Shown here piece after piece: positions 1-11,032 of a stretch of 64,000 nt of DNA; within the stretch, counting starts at the first letter, position 1; each line of letters starts with the position of its first letter. A program made the translations under genes and the position numbers. Source of the stretch: Cannabis sativa (taxonomy: Eukaryota > Streptophyta > Magnoliopsida > Rosales > Cannabaceae); contig NC_083610.1 in assembly GCF_029168945.1 (NCBI RefSeq), positions 75,073,580 through 75,137,579 of the forward strand, written 5' to 3'. The notes beneath the pieces are model-generated. The model did no database searches. It was not told the origin of the DNA and saw only the letters and a program-made list of their open reading frames with translations.

Positions 1-1106
1 GTTTATACTGGTATTCGTTTCGTACAAAAAAACTTCTGACTCAAACAAATAATGAGACTTGATGAATTCATCATGATAGTAGCGTAGGCTAGTTGGAGTT
101 GGACCTTGACAGATTCAGAATCCAGATCTAACAAAGAAAAGTTATAAAATACTAAATTATATATTCAAATTACAATCTGTTCTTTTTGTCTTCTTACAAT
201 AAATTCAAGAACTCCTTACAGAAAGCTTTTCTCTTTTTAACAGACAAACAAGTTCCTGTGCTTTTAATTATTTGTTTATTTGTGGAGCATATTTTGTGAA
301 GGCTGAATGGAAAGTAACAAATTAAAATAATAAATAACTATATCTACCCTCAACTATTGTAAATGTGTGTGTAATGTATGTAATAATACAGGTAGAGAGA
401 GAGAGAGAGATTTAATTATTTTAGAGATTTGGGTCATTTGATTTGAAGGGAATTTCTTCCACTTAGTTATATTTTGAGACATGTCGACGTGTTTTACGCT
501 TTGTTTGCCGGAAATAATGTGACATTTCTGTCCTTATATCTAATAATGTTCTACTACATTTACATTACAAGACCTTCTCAAATGATTGGTGTAATTTTAC
601 TAAAAACTGAGGTAAATTTTTAATACTAAAATAAATTTTATATTAATAGAAGGCCAATTATGTAATCTCTCACTAACTTTTTGAAGGATTACACCCCTCA
701 AATAAGACAAAATAACTATAGGTTGATAATAGTGAATTACATAGATAGGAAACCGGTTGATAATTTAAAATTTAAATATTGAAAAATTAATAAAGTACAT
801 TTTTGAGGTCAAACATGTCATTTTCAATTAAGTTTGAGTAATATTGAATTATAGAAAATGGTATAATTGTAATTGTATACTATTCTAATATTTTATTGTT
901 TGTATTTGGCATAGAGTAGTTTGTATTTTTATAGAAGTGTTTTGTATCAATCACTACAAAATATTGTATCAAGCCATTTCACTAAGGAAAAAAATTACTA
1001 TAATATTGTATGAAGCCAAATGTGACAATAAAAGAGATTATGCTACTTGAACAAAATTATAATTTATTTAAAATAGATTTTAAAAATGCAAAAAAGAACA
1101 ATAAAA
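1..1106. other. AT-rich intergenic DNA, no gene seen
   Basis: All frames are broken by frequent stops. The only simple feature is a short GA repeat near 395-410. No TE ends, RNA gene or conserved coding segment could be recognised. Confidence 0.6.
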
Positions 1107-1599
1107 GGTGTTGTTTGGTTACACTTTACTTTTTTAATTTTTTAATCACAAAATGAAAATAAAATTTTTATTTTTAAAAATTTTGTTTTTGAAAAACAAA
1201 AATGCGTTCTGTAACTACTTTTGTTTTTCAATTTTAAAAATACAAAACAAAAGTGTGCTCTGTAAAGTTTATTTTTATTTTTATTTTTTGATTTTATTTA
1301 AGCTGGGTCTAGATTCGGGATCGAATTCGGGCTCGAGACAGAGGTCGGCTTCAATGCCAGGGCAGTGGCGAGGATTTGGATTCGGGTCTGGTCGGAGTCT
1401 AAAATATTGATTAAGAAAAAAAAATTATTTAAAAATATATTGAAAGTGATTTTTTTTCTTTTTGTTTTTAAAATGTTGATTCTCAATTAAAAAATTAAAA
1501 AGTAAAAACAATTTTATAGAACATGTTTTTGAAACATATTTTCACTTTTCCAAGTTTAAAAATAGAAAATTGATTAAAAAAGTGTTACCAAACGCCACC
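1107..1599. mobile_element. MITE, family 1 copy 1 (GGTG..GTTTGGT termini)
   Basis: The left end reads GGTGTTGTTTGGTTACACTT. The right end is its imperfect reverse complement, finishing CCAAACGCCACC. The element is 493 bp with no coding capacity. A second copy with the same ends and the same internal G-rich block (about 1303-1402 here) lies at 6521-6983. The flanks are AAA/TAA, so a clean target duplication is not visible in this copy. The G-rich termini suggest a Harbinger/Tourist-type MITE, but hAT or Mutator origin is not excluded. Small ORFs crossing the G-rich block are spurious. Confidence 0.7.
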
Positions 1600-2087
1600 T
1601 AAATAATTAACTTTTTTATTTATTGACTAAATCAATAAATGTAAATAATATTGTAATATTTTTTTTGTAATTTATTTTTTAATAAACTTAATGTTTATTA
1701 ATACGATTATAAAAACATATTAAAATGATTAATGTATGTTTAAGTAATTAATGAATTATTTTAAAAAATTAAAAAATATTTAGTTAGTTGAAACCATTAC
1801 TTTACTTATTTCTTCTTCTCCTTCAAGTTAAAGTTAGATTACAAAATTCACAATTCATTGTATAAAATATACTATTTTTTTTTAATTTAAGACTTTATAT
1901 AAATAAAAATACTACTTTTATAATTTAATTTAATGGAAACAAAAAAGTCTAAATTTGGATTTATTTCTATTATAAAGTGAACAAATATTAATATACTTTA
2001 TATGTTATTTAGACGCAATTTTTTATCAACATATTAGTTGACAGTAGAATCTTGTGAACTAAGTTATTGGCTGGAAAATGAAGAAAT
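1600..2087. other. AT-rich spacer, nothing recognised
   Basis: Low-complexity A/T sequence between a MITE and a solo LTR. No reading frame or repeat structure could be supported. Confidence 0.55.
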
Positions 2088-2898
2088 TATTAGAATTTTA
2101 TGCTCTAAATAAAATTTGTTTTAATATAATCTTATTTACTAATTAATAAAAGATCAGAAATTATTTTATTGATCTAATTAACAAATATATTAAAATAATA
2201 ATTTTGTTTGATAAATATTTATAATTATTAAATAGATAAAATTAATATTTAAATAAATACATTAGATGAATGGTATTTAAAAAAAAAATATAAGTTTCTT
2301 TCATTTAATGAAATAAAGTGACAAAAATCAAAGCCCTAAGGCCTTAGTGTATTTCGAGCTAGGCTTATAGTTTTGGGCTCACTATCTTTTTTCTAGCCCA
2401 CATAATATAACCCTAGTCCAGTAGAGAGCATATATAAGGAAATAGATGGAGGCTTTGTCAGATAAGTGAGAAAATCTAATTCAAGTGACTTGACCTAAAT
2501 CTGACTAGAAAAACTCTCTCTCTATATATAGATTTATGAATTCTCTCTCTACCATCTCTCTAGAAATCGGCCCTATATTGAGTTGAGTACCGACCCACTC
2601 TATTTAAGATGGTACTCAAATCTTTGTGAAAGACTGTGTAGAAAATGAGTTTGCCAATTCAAGAAAGAGACTCAAGTTTATTACTTGGCAATAACCATGC
2701 TACAAAAGAGAATTAAGGGTTATAATAATTGAATAGAAGGAGACATTTAATTTTGTTGTAACCAAGATAAGGATTTCTAGTATCTTATCTGTTATTTAAT
2801 CGTTTTATGAATTTCATATTTTAGGATGTTAGATTATTTATGTGATAATCAAACATACATGTTAATAAATTAAGACCTTGGTAAAATAAGTTCTAACA
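2088..2898 (+). mobile_element. Internally deleted copia LTR (same family as 36517-38401)
   Basis: The start matches the start of the LTR at 36517 through the block GCTCTAAATAAAA followed by a run of TTTTAATATAATC. The end (TTTTAGGATGTTA, then a block ending TTCTAACA) matches the end at 38401. A TATA box (CATATATAAGG) lies near 2428, as in the longer copies. The length is about 810 bp against about 1.85-1.88 kb for the two full copies, so the middle is deleted. The 5' terminal TG has decayed to TA, no PBS follows, and no target duplication was found. It is an old solo LTR. Confidence 0.65.
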
Positions 2899-3181
2899 AA
2901 AACTTGTAATGAATATATAGAAAGTATGAAATAACTTATGAACTTAAAGAAGACAAATGATTTGTAGAGAAAATGGTGCTTGTATTGATAATATGATGTT
3001 CTCTTGCTACAAAATTTTCATCCCTCTCTTTAATGGAGTGAATAGGCATTTATAGTTGAGCTCTATTAGCCTTTCTTACAAGCAGAAGCCTATGTGCTCC
3101 CAATGGAAGACCATGTACTACTCTAATGGAGTCAGGTGGCAGTAGAACAGAAGTAGTGGTGGTTGGGTGTCAAGTCGTATG

Positions 3182-3429
3182 GGCACCACTTTGTGAGCCC
3201 TTGGGCGAGGCACCTCTTTGTGAGGCCCTCAAGTGAGGCACCTCTAGGTGGTGCCCTTGAGCAAAGCACCTCTTTGTGAGGCTCTCGCGTGAGGCACTCC
3301 TAGGTGGTTCCCTTGAGTGAGGCACCTCTAGGCGGTTCCCTTATGTGAGGCCCCTCTTCGTGAGCCCTTGGGTGAGGCACCTCTTTGTGAGGCCTTGAGC
3401 GAGATGCCTCTAGGTGGTGTCGTTGGGCA
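3182..3429. repeat. Nine-unit 27-28-bp minisatellite
   Basis: Nine tandem units of 27-28 bp each begin GGCACCTCT or a close variant. They fall into two subtypes, one continuing TTGTGAGG and one continuing AGGTGGT, which partly alternate. The block is clearly richer in G and C than its surroundings. A second, more degenerate series with a period of about 20 bp (core TTAGGTGAGCC) follows at about 3447-3540. No function is evident. Confidence 0.8.
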
Positions 3430-3989
3430 GGTGACTCATGGTAAGTTGAGGGAGCTCTTAGGCAAGCCTTAGGCTACTTGGGTGAGCCTTGGGTCTCTTA
3501 GCGAATCTTGGATTTCTTAGGTGAGCCCTTAAGTGAGACATGGTATTCTTATGGCGAGTTGATAAACTAGCTTCCTCTAACAGACATGTAGACGGTCTTA
3601 GTAGGAGATGGTGAGGCATCAAAAGTGGGGAACTACCCTCCTCGAGATAGTCACAAACTGGAGGAGAATCATGACGAAAACCTTCTTGAAGAAGATGACC
3701 AAGAAGGTAATGATGAGGACGAAAGGGATGACTACGATAATGACTATGATGATAACTAGAGTAATTTGTGACATAAATATCTAAGTTTAACTCTCAGTTG
3801 CAGATAAATACCTAATTTTAATTTTTAATGGTAATAATACATATTGACCTCATTTTTGGTAAACAACGTGGAGTCAAATAAACGACAATATAAGTGTTTG
3901 AATAATGAAAATAAGAAAGAGCAATAAACAACACAGAATTATCTTTTTTAGGATTAAGATCAATTGGTCTAAGATCAACTAAGTAATTT
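3430..3989 (+). other. Non-genic stretch with a short acidic ORF remnant
   Basis: Mostly unrecognised sequence. From 3592 to a stop at 3759 one plus-strand frame is open for about 55 codons. It ends in a strongly acidic tail rich in Glu, Asp and Asn, encoded by GATGATGA-type repeats. It has no upstream start in frame and no family could be assigned. It may be the C-terminal relic of a transposon gene, or chance. Confidence 0.3.
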
Positions 3990-5968
3990 TGTAAAGACCA
4001 CTTAATTTTAATATGAAAATTTAGCAGATAATTAGGACTTAAGTATAAAATTAGATTCCTAATTATGATTTATGAATTTATAGAGATTTATTTGAATTCT
4101 AGGTGTGTTATTTATTCTATATATGGAATTTTATGTTTTTCATATTTTATGTCCGACAACATTGGAATGTGATGTTTGGACAATAGAATCATATTTTCTT
4201 ATGGTTTGGCATTTTAGTTTTAGTTAGGCAATATAGTTAGACATTGAGAATGTCGAGATTAGGTGAGGTATTGTGAAGTGACTATTTTACCCCCAGGCCA
4301 TTTTAGTTATTAAGCTTTATGTAAGGGGCATTATTGTCATTTTATTTAAGTGTTGAGGGTTAGGTGGGTCCCTCTCATGTTGGCTGCTGGCCACTTAGGG
4401 ATATCGGCATTATTGAATTTTGCTTCTTTAGTTGGAAATAAGAAGATTTATCAAAAAGAGGAAAAACAGAAAATTGGATTTTTAGCTCTCTCTCTTACTT
4501 CTGTTTAGCTGGGAACTAAGGAGGAAATCAGTTTTGTTCTGCAATTTAAGGGGGAAAATAGCAAGGTTTTAGTGATTCTAATCCAATGTAAGCTCCCATG
4601 CTCACCCTTTTGTGATTTCTTAGGTTTCAAGTTAAGTTATGCATGATTTTAGAAGTAGGGTTTTGTGATGTTTAAGGATATTTGATTTTGTATATAGAAC
4701 TTAAATTAAAGTTATTTAAGTTGATTTACAATAGGTTTGATGTTTGGTGTGGTGATTGAGCAAGGTTTGAGTTGATGAGCTTAAGCTTTGCTCTCTAATG
4801 GTGATTTTTGCTTCAAGGGTTATTCGTTGGTTTTATTATATGATTTCTATTTATTATGACGTAATTAGGTGTTTTGGAGGTTCTTGTGAAATTTGGGGTC
4901 GAATTGAATTATTTGCAAGGAGTTTTATGTTTCCTGCATTGAACCGGTCGACTAGTTCAGTGGGACCTGTAGGAACTGGAATTCTGGTTGGTCCCCAAGA
5001 AACCTCACAGAACTGGACTTTCAGTTGGGGAACCGGTCTGCTGTTTGGGGCAGTTTAGGGAACCCTAATTTTCCCCCCTTTTGTAATATTTATGGTATTG
5101 CCATGTTATCCATTGATAGGGAAACTTTTAGTTTCGATTTTAAGTCTCCGAAAAGTAATTTAGCGTGTCACTCATCAGTTTCACAAATATTGTGATTTAG
5201 GGGCCTATAAATCGTCGAGCAGCAGTTCCACTCAGGTTGAACGACAGACTTGAATTCAGAAACGAGGTAAGATTAGTGTAATGATATGCATGTGTGTTTA
5301 CATGTTTAGCGTACATGTTTATTAAGCCTGTTAGATTACATCGATAGCGGTATCAATATACGTAGATTTATATTGGATGCTGATAGATGTATGTTTGGCT
5401 TAGATACCGATCGACGCTATCGCATCGGTACGGCTAGAGTATGACTAGCGTACCGAGTGTAGGTTGATAGTATTATCGTACGAACGTTTTAGCTAGACTC
5501 AGTACCGTGTTGGGCACTGGAATAGGGTTATGGTTGGGTGTATTGGCGCTTGCTTATAATTTGAGTTATAGTTATGTTATTGATTATGCTTTTCTTACTC
5601 AGTCTGTCGACTCACAGATATTATTTGCATGTGTAGGTAAGGGCAAGGCTAAGGTTGAGCAGTCGTGAAAGCGAGCAGATGAAGATTGTGCATGTCGAGG
5701 CAGTTAGACTTGGAGCGTACGATCTTTGGGACAACTAGACATATTTTGTATAGTCGTTATGTGGCAACTTTTGTATTAAATACCAGAAACGGTTGTAAAT
5801 ATTTTATACTCGGGATCTTGGTTATATATATGTTATTTATTTTGGTATTTATAAGTATTTAAATAAGGTTTTAAATATTCACAATTTTCAATAAACTCGT
5901 TGATTAGCAACGAGCTGCAGAATTATGTTAAAATCACGATAGCACGCCTAAACTAGTAGGGTGTTACA
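3990..5968 (+). mobile_element. Solo LTR of a Ty3/gypsy element, probably chromovirus
   Basis: The unit begins TGTAAAGACC and ends GGGTGTTACA, giving TG..CA ends about 1.98 kb apart. It is flanked by AATTT on the left (3985-3989) and AATAT on the right (5969-5973), a 5-bp target duplication with one mismatch. A TATA box (CCTATAAATC) lies at about 5203. No PBS, polypurine tract or coding region adjoins it, so it is a solo LTR left by recombination. Length and ends resemble Tekay/Del chromovirus LTRs; the lineage is inferred. The 86-codon ORF at 4798-5058 inside it is spurious. Confidence 0.6.
5426..5455 (+). other. Strong hairpin in gypsy LTR leader
   Basis: CGGTAC-G-GCTAG and CTAGC-GTACCG form an 11-bp stem with one bulged G around a 7-nt loop. 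It lies about 220 nt downstream of the LTR TATA box, so it would fall in the transcribed leader. Confidence 0.55.
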
Positions 5969-6520
5969 AATATTGATTTGGAAAAGATATGAAGCTAAGT
6001 TTATGATATTTTTTCTACTTTCAATATCGGTTCAGTCCAATGTAAATCTTATATATCTGATCCAAGTTTAGTTTGTTAATGCCTTGAAAATAACATTCCA
6101 CTTAGCCAAGTGTAAGTGAACCACATTGCTAATTATCACGTCAGTGTAAGTATAACTGAATATAATTTTTTAGAAAATAATAAAAAAAGCAAGTATACTT
6201 TTTCTTTTAAACTAAAAATATATACATATTATGTTAAAAAAAAAAACAAAATTGGGATGCTTCAATAAAATTTTGGAATATTAATATAATTTATTTAATT
6301 ATTTTTACAAATATTTAAATTTGCTCATATTTTTCTCATCAATATTTAGATTTGATTATAATTTTTCCCCTATAATTGTTCATTTTTTTTACCATAAAAA
6401 TTGAAGAAAAAATATAATTCACATATTTTTGTAAATAGGTGAGAGTCATAAAGATGAAAAACTTCTCTATAATCAATCATGTTACAAATCCCTAAAAATA
6501 ACGTGAAAGTGATTTTCTAA
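5969..6520. other. AT-rich spacer, nothing recognised
   Basis: No open frames of note and no TE ends. The target TAA of the next MITE is at 6518-6520. Confidence 0.5.
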
Positions 6521-6983
6521 GGTTGCATTTGGTAACATTTTAATTTTTTAATTACAAAATTAAAGTAAAATTTTTGTTTTTAAAAATTTTGTTTTTGAAA
6601 AATAAAAATGACATCTGTAACCACTTTTGTTTTTCAATTTTAAAAACAGAAAATAAAAGTGTGTTCTATAAAGTTAATTTTTTTTTTAATTTTATTTGAG
6701 ACGGGTCTAAGTTTGTAGTCGGATTTGGATTCGGGTTAGAGGTCAGGTTCAATGCTAGGGCTGTGGGGAGAATTTGGATCCGGGTCTGGTCGGAGTTCAA
6801 AATATTAATTAAGAAAAAAAAACTATTTAAAAATGATTTTTTTTTTAATTTTTAAAATTTTGATTCTTAATTAAAAAATTAAAAAATAAAAGCAGTTTTA
6901 TAGAACATGTGTTTAAAAAATATTTTTACTGTTTTAATTTTAAAAATAAAAAATTGAATAAAAAAGTGTTATCAAACACCACT
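6521..6983. mobile_element. MITE, family 1 copy 2
   Basis: Terminal inverted repeats GGTTGCATTTGGTAACA and TGTTATCAAACACCACT enclose 463 bp that matches 1107-1599 throughout, including the internal block with GGATTTGGATTCGGG. It is flanked directly by TAA on both sides (6518-6520 and 6984-6986). This is the 3-bp TWA target duplication expected for PIF/Harbinger-derived MITEs. Confidence 0.75.
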
Positions 6984-7482
6984 TAAATATTTTTAAAATA
7001 AAAAATATAATATCCTAGTGTTTGGTTTGATAAATTCAAAAATGTTAACAAAATATACGAGACTGTTTTTGAGTTTAACTATTAATTCGTTATTAATAAC
7101 ATATAACCAACAAAATGAGAAAGTGATGATCATTATTTTATTCTAAATTTATAAGATACTATTGTAATTGAATAATCAGAAGAGGAAGAAAGTAAGAAAG
7201 AAATAAAAAATATATATTTAATATGTACTGGTGATTTCGGTTGCCTGTTTTGAAATAGTAAATGTCCCTATATATCTATTCTAAATTGATCAATGGTCAG
7301 ATAACTATTAGTTTTATTTGGATGGCTAAAAATGAATGAGGGATTACATCTTTCATTTTGAACTGAGGAATTACATAAGACCCCTTAATAGAAAGATATA
7401 AAAATGTTAATAAAAATATTAAATTTTTATTGAAAATATATAAAAATTATATTAAATATGTAAATAAAATATAAAATTATTA

Positions 7483-9005
7483 TTTTTTTTTTTTTGAATA
7501 ATAATGAGATTTCATTAAATCAAATCTTCCAAAACAAAGGAAGCAATTACAGTAGGTAACTCAACACTACTAAAAGTACGGTCAGCCTCAATAAGAGAAG
7601 ATCGCGCCAAAGAATGTGCAACCTTATTAGCAAACCGCTTAACAAAGTTAAAAGAAACATCAGCAACAGAGGCTAACAAAGCCTTACAATCTAGAATTAT
7701 ATGACCATAAGGAGAGGCCATATTTTTATTTCCTTGAAGATCCAAGACAACTCTAAGACAATCCGACTCCACTATCACACTAGCACATTCGTTATCTTTA
7801 ATCCAACTCAGAGCCTCTTTTATTCAAATGGCTTCGATTTCATGAGGTTGTAAATCACCAACCTTCTTCAATGATCTTGCTTGAATAATCATACCATTAC
7901 TATCCCTAGCTACAAAGCCAATACCATAGCTTTTCTCATTTGAAAAAAGTGCACCGTCGACATTAACTTTGATTTTAGGAAAATTGGGGAGGGGGGGGGG
8001 GTCCAATGCTCAGTTCGAACTTGATTGGGTTCATTAGGAGATCTTAACTCTTGGTTTTGAGCATTATACCAATCAACAAAGTTTAGTTTTGCCAAAAGTA
8101 ACACTTCCTCAGATGTAGGCTGTTTATCATTCCAAACTACCTCATTTCTAATCTTCCAAATCGACCATAAAATCATACATGCCTCTAAGCGTTCTGCCTC
8201 ATTCCATTCTCTTAACCCTTCTTCCCACCAGCTGCAAAAAGTCATTGCATCAGTTCCAACAGCAGGAACCCGAACCTGCCTCCAGCAGCTTTGAGTAAAG
8301 TGGCAGCAAACAAGGACGTGTAGAGATGTTTCCGGGGCAGCCGAACACATAGGACAGTCAGAATTTATAGGGACATGTTTAGTAGTAAGTTGAAATCGAG
8401 TAGGAAGACTATTTGTACACACCCGCCATAAAAAATCTTTGACTTTTGGAGGTAGTTTAAGCTGCCATAACTTTGTCCATGCACCAGAAAAATTCGGCTG
8501 CTCCATGCTGGTTTTTTGCTGCTGCAGAATTGCATATGCACTTCTCACAGTAAACAGCTCCGATGACTCCTTTCTCCAAAACCAACCATCACTTTCAACA
8601 TCAGTTGACAAAGGTATCTTCCACACTAGTTCTTGGTCCCTTGTCGTGAGCACATCACTTAAAACATCCTCATCCCATTCACGCACATCGACTTTCATTA
8701 GGGAGTTCACCATTCTATCCACAAGGCACATTTGTTGAGACTCAACAAAAGGATTAACATCATCCATTAGCCACGGGTCTTTGAGGATGCTAACATTTGA
8801 GCTATTACCCACTAATCTTCTAGCTCCATCCTGAACCAACCCTTGAGCCTCCAAGACACTTCTCCAAATATAACTTGGATTATTTCCTAATGTTGCTGTA
8901 AGGAAATTACCATTGGCAAAATACCTTACTTTGAAGATTTCCCCAACCAAGCTATGCTCACAAGTAAGAAACCTCCATCCTTGCTTAGCAAGTAAAGCAA
9001 TATTA
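7483..9005 (-). mobile_element. 5'-truncated L1-type LINE
   Basis: On the minus strand the coding remnant is followed by a short 3' tail and an A run (T run at 7484-7496). Near-identical direct repeats flank it: AAAATATAAAATTATT near 7467-7482 and the same sequence with one extra A near 9006-9022. These are the target duplication of a target-primed insertion. Only the C-terminal end of ORF2 is present, so the copy was 5'-truncated on insertion, which is usual for LINEs. Confidence 0.8.
7515..9005 (-). pseudogene. LINE ORF2 C-terminal fragment: zf-RVT plus RNase H
   Basis: The upstream part (about 9005 down to 8000) encodes the region C-terminal to a plant LINE reverse transcriptase. It includes the zinc-binding reverse transcriptase domain (zf-RVT) around CPMCSAAPETSLHVLVCC, preceded by LWQLKLPPKVKDFLWR. 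The downstream part (about 8006 down to 7515) is a plant RVT_3 RNase H-like domain with KVNVDGALF, HEIEA, SDCLRVV and FVKRFANKVAHSLAR. Two breaks are visible. One is a frameshift at a run of eleven G (7991-8001 on the plus strand) between the domains. The other is an in-frame stop near 7824 after HEIEAI. The reverse transcriptase and endonuclease domains are absent. Family assignment is firm; the element is dead. Confidence 0.85.
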
Positions 9006-9321
9006 AAAATATAAAAATTATTGATTATATTAATCATAGAAAGAGAGTTAATGAAAAAAAAATATTTATTGTGATGTAAAATTTGACTTATTTTATATTT
9101 TATTTTAAATTTAGTACAACTTTTAAGGTGTGCTTAAGTTAAACCACTTTATACATCACTATTGAAATTCAATTTTATAATTATAAACTAAAAAATACAT
9201 GTACACCACATTTATAGTACTCTATTGGTAATGCTTTTACATTACATTGTATCCATCTATCTCTATACATTATCAATCAACTTTAAGTTTTTTTTTCCAT
9301 TTTTGTATACCTCTAAAATTG

Positions 9322-9770
9322 TGGCCTAAATCAGCACTATACAAGGTCAAGATCAATGTAGATGGAGTACTTTTTTCAATGGCAAATTGATATGGGATTA
9401 GATGTGTGGCTCATGATCAAGATGGGAAATTGACTAATGCTATTTCTATTAGCAGAGATGGGTGTATTCAACCTGAAATTGCATAAGGCTTTGGTGTTTA
9501 AGAGGCGTTGAGCTGGATAACACAAAAAGGTTGGATGAATGTGGTGGTAGAGTCGAACTCACTGGTTGTTGTTCAGGCAGTGAACAGTTCTGTCGACATG
9601 TCTTATAGCTTTAGAATATTGGTGCAGGATTGTCGTTCATTGCTCTCACCTTTAAGTAATATTTTATTCTTTTTTGTTAAACGATCTGCAAATAGAACCG
9701 CTCAATGTGTTGCTCGATAGTCTTATTTTATGTCAGTGTTTGGTGAGCTTAATGCTCCTCTTGATTTAAG
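9322..9770 (+). pseudogene. Second LINE RNase H-like (RVT_3) relic
   Basis: The plus-strand frame beginning near 9322 reads KVKINVDGVLFS, then a glycine-rich strand, then EALSWITQKGW, VVVESNSLVVVQAV and FFVKRSANRTAQCVAR. This is the same RNase H-like domain as in the neighbouring minus-strand LINE but of a diverged lineage. It contains stops after FSMAN, after QPEIA and before EALSW. It is unlinked to a recognisable reverse transcriptase, and no poly(A) or target duplication was found. It lies only about 300 bp from the other LINE, on the opposite strand. Confidence 0.7.
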
Positions 9771-9925
9771 TAGAAATTACACAATATATGGGAAAATTAT
9801 AAGAGTTTACTTTTTTATGGCATAAATAAATAATACCATGGGGTTATGGATTTTTTTTTACATATTCCATATTTTTGTAAAAAAAAGATAGAAATCCCAT
9901 ATATGTAAAACAATAATAAGTTTTT

Positions 9926-10063
9926 CCAAAAATGTCACTGGCATTGAAAAAGTCATCACTGTTGGAAAAGTCGTTAGACAAGTTAGTGTCACCGGGAAAG
10001 TCACAGTCGCTGGAAAAGTCACTGTCGCCGGAAAAAATCATTGAAAAAGTCACCAGAAGTAGA
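9926..10063. repeat. Degenerate 15-18-bp tandem repeat
   Basis: About seven imperfect copies of a unit like AAAGTCACTGTCGCCGG run in tandem. The minus strand has an open frame of Ser/Asp/Phe repeats (9844-10071) that simply reflects this repeat and is not considered a gene. Confidence 0.6.
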
Positions 10064-10156
10064 TGTCTCAAATATAAATAAAAATAGAACCGGTTCTATA
10101 ACATAATGCATAAAACAAATAACACAAAATAACTCAAACCGGTTATAATTGAAATA

Positions 10157-10357
10157 TGTTAGTTTGTATGCCTACTAATACCTGCACTCTTTCTCGGACA
10201 CTAACTGTCATAACTGTTTTTAACAGTTATGTTAGTTAGTGTCATCCCTTTTGCCTAAGTGTATAAATAGCCTATTGGCTTACTTGTATTTTACTTCACT
10301 TAAAATACAGACATACTAACTGTGTTGTGCAAATATTTTTGAATTATCATGTTAACA
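10157..10357 (+). mobile_element. Short solo-LTR-like unit (about 200 bp)
   Basis: The segment begins TGTTAG and ends GTTAACA, so it has TG..CA ends with short inverted termini. It contains a TATA box (GTATAAATAG, near 10261) and a small dyad (CATAACTG..CAGTTATG at 10209-10231). The size fits small copia or TRIM LTRs. No partner LTR, PBS or matching 5-bp duplication was found, so the call is tentative. Confidence 0.35.
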
Positions 10358-11032
10358 TATTAGTGGGTATATGCCTTCTGAGTGATCGAAGAAGTGCCTT
10401 CACTGGTCAATTGCCATACCAAATTCCGTTGGGCTTTCTTAATCACGAGCCTCAGAGGACTGTCACATGTTGAGCATTTAACCAATCATCAAGAGATTCA
10501 CGACTTGGTAGTGATTACTTAATAAATAAATAATTAAAGTTACCTCAAGACCAATCCCGACAAGCTTTACTCAATGCTTGGGAGCGTCGTCAGGTATGTG
10601 AGCTGCAATTGATCAATAATAATAAAGTACCAACAAGCTTTACTCAACACTTTTATTCATTAGATATTAAATAAAATTACATAGGTTGAGGGGGGCTGCA
10701 CACCTCTAACTATTTTGAATCAAAAAGAAATAGCACTCGTAAATTTACAATTTTATCAAAAAAGCTAAGTGGGACTCCACTACACAGGTGCTCTATTTGA
10801 CTAACAGTGTAGGGCCATAACTTGGTGATGGACCCCTTAACTTACAAATGACTTCGCAACATATTTTTGGCTCAAAAGGCAATCGATTCACTTGCACAAG
10901 GTAAAGTGAATCTCACTGTGAATAAAACTTTTTGAGAAACAAATGTTTTATTGGTAATATCGTCTCAGATGCTCTTTGTTCTAGTACCTTGGTACAGACA
11001 CTACATCCAAGTGGGAGTCATAGAAGGCCAAC
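10358..11032. other. Spacer without a recognised gene
   Basis: No coding segment longer than chance. Two near-identical segments CAAGCTTTACTCAA (near 10561 and 10634) form a short direct repeat. Confidence 0.4.

Noticed and set aside
2930..3560. Minus-strand LTR suggested by a CTATAAATGCC box near 3045
   Set aside because: No TG..CA ends, PBS or partner copy could be found.
4798..5058. 86-codon plus-strand ORF
   Set aside because: It lies inside a gypsy solo LTR, has no recognisable family, and its length is within chance for this stretch.
9844..10071. Minus-strand ORF rich in Ser, Asp and Phe
   Set aside because: It is the translation of a short tandem repeat. The other strand gives an equally repetitive Val/Gly/Lys reading.
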